Assembly: GCA_016706365.1 (NCBI GenBank)
Contig: JADJJU010000006.1
Location: forward strand, 248,001-312,000
Origin: Saprospiraceae bacterium
GTDB lineage: Bacteria; Bacteroidota; Bacteroidia; Chitinophagales; Saprospiraceae
DNA length: 64,000 bases
Direction: 5' to 3'
The translations under genes were made by a program, and so were the position numbers. The notes beneath the pieces are model-generated. The model saw only the letters and a list, made by a program, of their open reading frames with translations. It did not search any database and was not told the DNA's origin. This document shows, piece by piece, positions 57,873 through 64,000 of this stretch. The first letter of the stretch is position 1. Every line of letters begins with the position of its first letter.

Positions 57873-58412
57873 CTATTCTCCACCGCTCTTATCGCCTACA
57901 AAATGTTGTTCCTTATTCTTGAACATGACATTGAATGTCGTCAATGAGCCATAAATTCTGGTAATATATTGCTGTAGATTGACTTTTTCTTCATCATTAA
58001 GATTACTTGAATTGACTCTTTGTTCCATGACTCTGAGACGATCCCTCACCATGACTATTTTGTGAAAGAATGTGTCAATGGGAATATCTTTTGGCTTCAT
58101 GCTATCGTCACCCGGCTTCAGAATCATCACACCATTCTTCCATCTATCTCCAAGAGGAACAATTTCTGAAACATCCGACCAGGCTTTTAGAATTTTTATC
58201 AATGATTTTTCCGCTTCAGAAAATGACACGGCTTCATCTGCTTTAATAGCTTCTATTATATCGAATTTATCATATTCTTTACCCACCATTTTCAGTCCAT
58301 GTTGCATGAAACATACTTCATAAGCTACCGGGGCTAGCCTAATCACGACTCCTTCGCCATAAGCAGGATGAATAACTCTTGATCCAATCCCTAAAATATT
58401 GTTTTGACTCAT
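57873..58412 (-). CDS. Bacteroidota-conserved protein with Tudor/CarD-like N-terminus
   Basis: 179 residues. The first 55 residues (GIGSRVIHPAYGEGVVIRL, then YEVCFMQHGLKMV) look like a small SH3/Tudor-type barrel as in CarD or UvrD C-termini. The rest is helical, with IVPLGDRWKNGVMILKPGD and IPIDTFFHKIVMVRDRLRV strongly conserved in my memory of Bacteroidota homologues. No function is known. A nucleic-acid or RNA polymerase contact is possible but only inferred from the fold resemblance. Confidence 0.75.
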   Translation of the reverse strand: MSQNNILGIGSRVIHPAYGEGVVIRLAPVAYEVCFMQHGLKMVGKEYDKFDIIEAIKADEAVSFSEAEKSLIKILKAWSDVSEIVPLGDRWKNGVMILKPGDDSMKPKDIPIDTFFHKIVMVRDRLRVMEQRVNSSNLNDEEKVNLQQYITRIYGSLTTFNVMFKNKEQHFVGDKSGGE

Positions 58413-58464
58413 CTTGATATATTATATTTTTCGCTAATATATGGATAATTTTTAAATTATAAAT

Positions 58465-59781
58465 TTAACCGGTCTGAGATTTATTATCATCCCATTCTTT
58501 CACTTTGGGAGGACCTAATTTCCCTAGACTTTTTCCAATTAAAACGGCAACTGTGGCATCACTTGTAACATTGGCCACGGTGCGGCACATATCCAGCGGT
58601 CTGTCGATTGCAAAAATCAAGGCAATACCTGCAGGATTAACTCCAATAGATTCCAATACGATTACCAGCATCAGGAGACCTGCACCTGGCACAGCTGCAG
58701 AACCAATTGAGGCTAAAGTGGCTGTTAATACTATAGTCAATTGTTCCATCAAGGTCACATTATCTCCAAAAGCCTGAGATATGAATACTGCGGCAACAGC
58801 CTGATAGAGACTTGTGCCATCCATATTTACAGTAGCTCCGACTGGACAAACAAAGGAAGTTACTTCTTTTTCAACACCAAGATGTTCTTCCACTCTCTCC
58901 ATCGTAACCGGTAGGGTAGCAGCGCTTGAACTAGTAGAGAAGGCCAGTAATTGGGCAGGAGCAATCCCTTTGAAAAAGGTGCGGTAGTTCATCCCGGTAA
59001 ATACTTTAACTAATGTCGGATAGAATACAAATATAAGAATGGCGATTCCCAAAAGCACCGTAAAAGCATATGCTCCCAGGGCTTTGAAGACCTCAATGCT
59101 TGGTGATTCAACTACCAATGCTGACAAAAGAGCAAAAACACCGAACGGTGCTGCCAGCATTATTAAGTCAATGATTTTTAAAACTACCTCATTCACTCCC
59201 TCAAAAAATTGCATCACAGGAGTTCCTTTATCCTTGGGAATCAGTATCAACCCAATACCAAATAATATAACAAAAAATATCACCTGGAGCATATTTCCGT
59301 TTGAACTTGCAGCTGCAAAAATATTCTCAGGTACTATATCTACCAAAGCATCCAGCGGTCCGAATTCTTTAACTGCTTCGACGTTTTCCATCTTTTGATC
59401 CACCTGAGTCCCGAAACTTTCCATTAATTCTGTCCTGGTATTTTCTGAAATTAATGAGCCGGGTGAAACTAAATTCACCAATACCAAACCGATAGTAACA
59501 GCTGTCATAGTTGTAAGTAAAAAAATTCCTACTGTCCTGGTTCCCATTTTGGATAGTTTGCTGATATCATTGAGATCAGCTACACCTTTAATCAGTGAGG
59601 CAATTATCAAAGGCACTGCAATCAATTTTAAAGTATTGATAAAAATAGTACCCCAAGGTTTGATCCAATCCTGTACGAAAGATTTACCCCATCCAAATTG
59701 TAACATTAAATATCCAAATGCAACGCCAAGAACCATTCCCAGGATAATTTTCCAGTGTAATGCAAGTTTTTTACCTTTCAT
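58465..59781 (-). CDS. Dicarboxylate/amino acid:cation symporter (DAACS family)
   Basis: 438 residues with eight transmembrane helices and two re-entrant loops. The first loop has the serine-rich SSSAATLPVTM; helix 7 has NMDGTSLYQ; the second loop has IGSAAVPGAGL; helix 8 has IDRPLDMCRTVANVTSD with the substrate-binding Asp and Asn. It imports glutamate, aspartate or C4-dicarboxylates with Na+ or H+. The last 15 residues are hydrophilic. The frame is intact. Confidence 0.95.
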   Translation of the reverse strand: MKGKKLALHWKIILGMVLGVAFGYLMLQFGWGKSFVQDWIKPWGTIFINTLKLIAVPLIIASLIKGVADLNDISKLSKMGTRTVGIFLLTTMTAVTIGLVLVNLVSPGSLISENTRTELMESFGTQVDQKMENVEAVKEFGPLDALVDIVPENIFAAASSNGNMLQVIFFVILFGIGLILIPKDKGTPVMQFFEGVNEVVLKIIDLIMLAAPFGVFALLSALVVESPSIEVFKALGAYAFTVLLGIAILIFVFYPTLVKVFTGMNYRTFFKGIAPAQLLAFSTSSSAATLPVTMERVEEHLGVEKEVTSFVCPVGATVNMDGTSLYQAVAAVFISQAFGDNVTLMEQLTIVLTATLASIGSAAVPGAGLLMLVIVLESIGVNPAGIALIFAIDRPLDMCRTVANVTSDATVAVLIGKSLGKLGPPKVKEWDDNKSQTG

Positions 59782-59937
59782 ACATATTCTAATTTGACTT
59801 TATTGAAGCTATAATTTTATTCAATATTCTCCCCAATGAGTGAATATTGCGTGAATATAAAAATTACAAAAGAGAGTGTATTAATTATAACCTTGTTAGT
59901 TGAAAATCTCATCTACAGTTCTGTGTATCATGGAGCA

Positions 59938-61625
59938 TTAATCCTTAAGCTGGTTCTTGATTAATTGCAGAATTTTAAAATGATAAGTATTCAGATTGTG
60001 ACAATTATCAAGAATACTTTCAAAAAATGGGATACTTTCTTTCTTTACATCCTGATTAAAATCCGAAACTTTAGAATCCTGATGAATTTTGACATTTATT
60101 TCATTGAAATAGGCGGATACAAGCGCTTCAGAAAAGGGATTATTTTTGGTCGAATGTAAATGATCCTGAATGAGCTTATGCTGCTGATTCAATAAGTGTA
60201 ATATCCTGCTCAATACGCTCCTCTGTTGTTGATTGAACCAAATCATTTCCAGGTTTTTGTTTCTCAAAATTTCAGCCATCTTCAGATAAGTACCTCCTGA
60301 TTGCTCCAGATGTAAACATATCTGGTTAAGAGCATTCATTTTTTGAGAAGTATTAATACTTAATTCATCAGCAGATGCTTTATTCAAATATTGGGACAGG
60401 GAAGCTTGAAATGCATTGATTACGATTTCATGTCTAACCAATTTTTCGTAAATCAATTCCTGCTTATCAAACTCCACTTCCTGAAATAGTTGGATGAAAA
60501 ACAGATTCATTTTTTTTTGTGATGCCTGCAAACTTTGCAACTTCTTTCTGCGCCCAGTATGGTCAGTTCAGGTAAATTAAATGGATCTTCAATCACTTTA
60601 AAGGTATCCTGTTCATCCTTTATTCTTGTTTTTCTTAGCGTTGCTGCAGATGCTCTTACAAGGAAACCGGGAATCAACATGAATACCAGAGCATTGAACA
60701 CATTGAATACAGTATGAAAAATACTCAAGGCCAATGGTATGGAGGTGTCGTTTGAATATGCACTTTCAGTATAAAATAGCTGAAGTCCTATCCAGTCTAC
60801 AAATGGTAATATCAAACCTATAAGGGGCAAAGTAAAAAGGACACCAAATATATTAAATAGACTATGGATTCTAGCTGTATGTTTTGCTGAATAGTTTCCA
60901 ATTAGCGCGGCAAATTCTGCAGTGCTGGTAGTACCTATATTAGCTCCCAGGACCATTGCTGCAGCCATGTCATAATCCAGCCAGCCCCTATTACAAAATA
61001 CTATAGTCAAAGCAATACTGGCCGAGGAAGACTGTAAGAAAACAGTGAAAATAATTCCAAACAGAACGAAGAGTAAAATTGACAAAAAGCCATATTGAGT
61101 GGAAGTTTCAATAAAAGGAAAATTCTCATTGATCAAATTAATGTCAGGTACATTTTCCCTCATAAAGAAAATTCCTATGATCAATAGAACAAAACCAACC
61201 ATAACTTCACCCCAGGCATTTAACTTCTTATTGCGTACAAAAAGTAGAGGGACAATAAGAATAAATAATGGCAAAACAGATTGGTATGTCGAAAGTGATA
61301 CTCCTAAAATAGAAACTATCCAGGAAGTAATAGTAGTACCTATATTAATTCCAAATATAATACCAAGGCTTTGGTAAACGGTCATAAGACCGGCATTTAC
61401 AAAACCCACAACTAAAACTGAAGCAGCAGAGGATGATTGAATAACAGAGGTGATTAAAAGACCAGATAGCAACCCTTTTAATAAGCTACTAGTCACCCTG
61501 TTCAGGAAATTTCTTAATTGCTTTCCGGCGGCCCTCTGGATACCTTCACTCATGACTTTAAGACCATAAATGAAAAGCCCCAGAGCTCCAAAAACATTAA
61601 TTATATTCCAGATGCTAAATTCCAA
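59938..61625 (-). CDS. Na+/phosphate cotransporter with PhoU-like C-terminus (frameshifted)
   Basis: About 562 residues when joined. The N-terminal membrane part has the two inverted QSSSA repeats (SVIQSSSAASVLVVGFVNAG and LQSSSASIALTIV) with GINIGTT and GANIGTT, diagnostic of NptA/PNaS transporters. On the minus strand one A is missing at 60545-60547; the corrected frame reads LGAEKKLQSLQASQKKMN and enters the helical PhoU-like domain (to 59938). It takes up, or in some bacteria exports, inorganic phosphate. The full length agrees with the family, which supports a sequencing error rather than a real split. Confidence 0.92.
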
Positions 61626-61707
61626 ATCTTAAAATTAATAGTTGGCGAATGTAATAAAGTATAAAATAAGAATGATGCTTTATTTGGAGCCGTCCTCAAA
61701 AGAAAAA

Positions 61708-61735
61708 GGGAAGCACACCGGTTGTGTGACTTCCC
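61708..61735 (-). terminator. Intrinsic terminator after the TonB-dependent receptor
   Basis: GGGAAGCACAC (61708-61718) pairs with GTGTG-A-CTTCCC (61724-61735, one bulge). On the minus strand it is followed by TTTTTCTTTT. Confidence 0.85.
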
Positions 61736-61765
61736 TCTATAGAAAAAATTAATAGTTTCAAATAA

Positions 61766-64000
61766 TTAATGAAGCTTATATCCAAGCCTCAATGTAAAGG
61801 TCCTACCCGGTGATATAGAAGAAAATATAGCATCAGATGCCAAAAAGTTTCTGAATACCTCCTCTCTTTCATCTCCAAGAATGTTATCAACTTTCAGTCC
61901 GATATTCATTCTTTTGTCCTTCCCGACAAAAACATTCGCATTGAAATTGATGCTATGGAAAGGAACTGAATAAACATCCGGTCTGTCAGCCAGACCTACA
62001 AATAGAAGTGTGCTTCCCTGTACATTATAAAAAAGACCAAGCTCCAGTCCATTTTCTTTTCCTCTGTAGGATAATCCACTATTGACCAAATATGGCGCCT
62101 GGCCACCCATGTTTCTCATATTGTCTACTTCCTGACCATTTCTGGCAAAACGCTTTCTGGCCAAAAATTCTGTAGAACTCATCTCAATACTTGATTCAAC
62201 AATCGTAACATTGGTATTCAATGAGATATTTTCAAGTACTGATGACAGAAATCCTAAACTTTGTAAAAATTCGAATTCAAATCCCAGGACATTACCATTT
62301 CCAACATTTCTTGGCTGAAAATTATTGGAAGCTTGCACGTACTGTACAATCTCAATAGGATTAATAAAGTACTTGTAAAAAGCACTCAGGGAGATGTTTT
62401 GTCCTCTTTCCTGATATAATTCCCATCTAAGGTCAAGATTATAAATATCTGTTTTCTTCAGCTTTCCATCCCAAATTTGTTCTCCGGTTGCTACATCAAC
62501 ATCAGGAAAGAAACCGCCGATAAAAGTACGTCCTGTAATTGGGTCGATAATAGATGCGTAGGATGCTTCTTTGAATGAAGGTCTCGCAATTGTTTTACTG
62601 GCAGAAAATCTTAGATTTTGCTGTGTTGACAGCGCGTAGATAAAGTTAATGGAAGGAAAAAGGTCCAGGTTATTTAACACTTCAAGATCATTGAATTGAT
62701 CCCCGTCCTGATTAACACCTGTATATTTCTGCAGGTATTTTTCAGCACGCAACCCAAGAACAGATTTTAACCTGTTGGTAAATTGAAATTCATTAGACAC
62801 ATATGCCCCGGTCGTGCTGATAGTTGCGGCAAATTTATTTGGATTCGAAGGAATAAATTGTGGATCATATGTTACTCCACTTAAGTTTTCAGAACTCCAT
62901 AAATTTTCTGTATAAAATAGTTCATTCGGATTTCCTGTTATAGAAATCTGATTGGGAACAATCTGGAAATTTTGAATTTCGTAATCTCTCATTTTATTAG
63001 TTTGAGTGACTCCGAATTTCAACCTGGATGATCTGTCCCAAAGTTTGTAGTTATAATTGACATGAATATTCCCCGCATAGTTATACTCTTCCAGGTATCT
63101 CCAGATACGTTCCGGAATACCTGATTCAGTTCCTATGGAGAGATTACCACTGTTATCTGTTCTATATCTGGTATATCTGATATCAGGATCCTGAATATTA
63201 GAGCGGGTAGGGCTCAATGCCCAATTGACTTCCCATTTGCCTTCTTTCAGATTGTGTGAACCCGTCAACATAAGATTAGTCAAAGATCGCTGACTATATT
63301 CAAGGTTGTGCTGTATAGCTGTAAAATTAGCCCCCTGATCCGTATTTTCGTAATTAAACAAACCTGCTTCTGATTCACCACTTTGCAAATGCAATAGATT
63401 AAGTGAAATTTTGGAGGTTTGGGTTTTAAAAGAAAGTCCGGTTAATCCTCCCAATAAAACATTATTTGTTCCCACTTCACCCTTTTGTTGCTCTCTTGGA
63501 TCGAGTTCAGTTATCTCTTTCACATTGTCAATTCCGTATCTGTTATACTCAACATCAGAAAAATACTCTGTATCATTCTTGTACGCTATTGAAAAGTTAT
63601 ACCCTAATTTGTAATTCGTTTTTTCAATTTGATTCCCGGTAGAAAAATTGAGACTGTAGTTCATCATGCTGGATTTTCTGAATCCACCCATAGTCGGATT
63701 GAAACCCATCAAAATATTTCTAAATTCCTGACCTGCCCCTTGCGGATCAGTTATTGCATTCACTCTGAAAGGAATATCAGTTCTTCTGTCTGTTGGAATT
63801 GCGCGGGTGCCGTCATCAAATCCAAGAAAATCGGTGGCGCCGCCTTCATAAGTCAAGTAATTGCTGTTAAAGTGCATTGCTGGATTGTAACCTGCAGTTG
63901 CATTAATTTGCATAGTTTTAATATCCGGGAAATCCTTAGTAGAAACATTTACCACACCTCCGGTAAAATCAGCAGGAAGGTCTGCCGTAAATGTTTTAAG
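61766..64000 (-). CDS. TonB-dependent receptor, C-terminal part
   Basis: At least 744 codons; the frame is open to the right edge, so the signal peptide, TonB box and most of the plug are missing. The visible start (LPADFTGGVVNVSTKDFP) is the conserved end of the plug domain. The barrel shows alternating strands (LRFSASKTIARPSFKEASYA, LGLRAEKYLQKYTG) and ends in FTLRLGYKLH with an aromatic-rich final strand. It is not of the SusC type; it resembles outer-membrane receptors of unknown ligand that Bacteroidota carry near phosphate or peptide uptake genes. Adjacent to the Na/Pi transporter, phosphate-related function is possible but unproven. Confidence 0.93.
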   Translation of the reverse strand, partial: LKTFTADLPADFTGGVVNVSTKDFPDIKTMQINATAGYNPAMHFNSNYLTYEGGATDFLGFDDGTRAIPTDRRTDIPFRVNAITDPQGAGQEFRNILMGFNPTMGGFRKSSMMNYSLNFSTGNQIEKTNYKLGYNFSIAYKNDTEYFSDVEYNRYGIDNVKEITELDPREQQKGEVGTNNVLLGGLTGLSFKTQTSKISLNLLHLQSGESEAGLFNYENTDQGANFTAIQHNLEYSQRSLTNLMLTGSHNLKEGKWEVNWALSPTRSNIQDPDIRYTRYRTDNSGNLSIGTESGIPERIWRYLEEYNYAGNIHVNYNYKLWDRSSRLKFGVTQTNKMRDYEIQNFQIVPNQISITGNPNELFYTENLWSSENLSGVTYDPQFIPSNPNKFAATISTTGAYVSNEFQFTNRLKSVLGLRAEKYLQKYTGVNQDGDQFNDLEVLNNLDLFPSINFIYALSTQQNLRFSASKTIARPSFKEASYASIIDPITGRTFIGGFFPDVDVATGEQIWDGKLKKTDIYNLDLRWELYQERGQNISLSAFYKYFINPIEIVQYVQASNNFQPRNVGNGNVLGFEFEFLQSLGFLSSVLENISLNTNVTIVESSIEMSSTEFLARKRFARNGQEVDNMRNMGGQAPYLVNSGLSYRGKENGLELGLFYNVQGSTLLFVGLADRPDVYSVPFHSINFNANVFVGKDKRMNIGLKVDNILGDEREEVFRNFLASDAIFSSISPGRTFTLRLGYKLH

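Overview
The window is an AT-rich chromosomal segment of a member of the Bacteroidota. The evidence is: SusC/SusD outer-membrane glycan uptake genes, several secreted proteins ending in a type IX secretion (Por) sorting domain, Bacteroidota-type promoters (TTTG, 19-20 nt, TAnnTTTG), Bacteroidota-restricted small proteins (DUF6364, DUF5522), and the alaS / M23 peptidase / MerR neighbourhood typical of the phylum. The peptidase and carbohydrate content would suit a Saprospiraceae-like heterotroph, but that placement is a guess.

Layout. 1-0.34 kb: a VapC/antitoxin pair cut by the left edge. 0.66-2.0 kb: ffh. 2.2-7.5 kb: two secreted zinc peptidases (M16, then M1). 7.5-12.3 kb: MerR regulator, a possible structured RNA, an M23 peptidase, and divergent alaS. 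12.3-15.9 kb: a small membrane protein, a Gfo/Idh oxidoreductase, a lipoprotein and a polyprenyl sugar-phosphate transferase. 16-22.6 kb: thiolase and a tandem pair of secreted M14 carboxypeptidases. 22.6-28.4 kb: initiator tRNA, a PolX/PHP protein, a DUF1573 lipoprotein, a UbiA-family prenyltransferase and recQ. 29-50.2 kb: a polysaccharide utilisation locus (PUL). 50.3-64 kb: DUF5522, a putative small RNA, a second M1 peptidase, an SDR, an ABC exporter, an alpha-glucan phosphorylase-like enzyme, a conserved small protein, a dicarboxylate symporter, a Na/Pi cotransporter and the C-terminal part of a TonB-dependent receptor.

The PUL is the functional centre. An AraC regulator faces SusC, SusD, a large secreted protein of unknown catalytic family, and a secreted protein with five LamG modules. 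GH130, an MFS transporter, a lipoprotein paralogue of the unknown enzyme, and a GH92 alpha-mannosidase follow. GH92 plus GH130 points to a mannose-containing glycan (N-glycan or mannan). The two paralogues sharing a DWWYD motif are the best candidates for an undescribed enzyme family. A REP-associated transposase (RAYT) sits inside the locus. It is surrounded by copies of a palindrome that also occurs, perfectly formed, within its own coding sequence.

Sequence quality matters here. About a dozen genes are broken by 1-2 nt indels, mostly at short homopolymers, including two compensating ones inside alaS. Two M1 peptidases carry an in-frame TAA. Essential genes are affected, so most of these are probably assembly errors. 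I therefore give joined spans and state each break. Promoter, RNA and repeat calls are by eye only.
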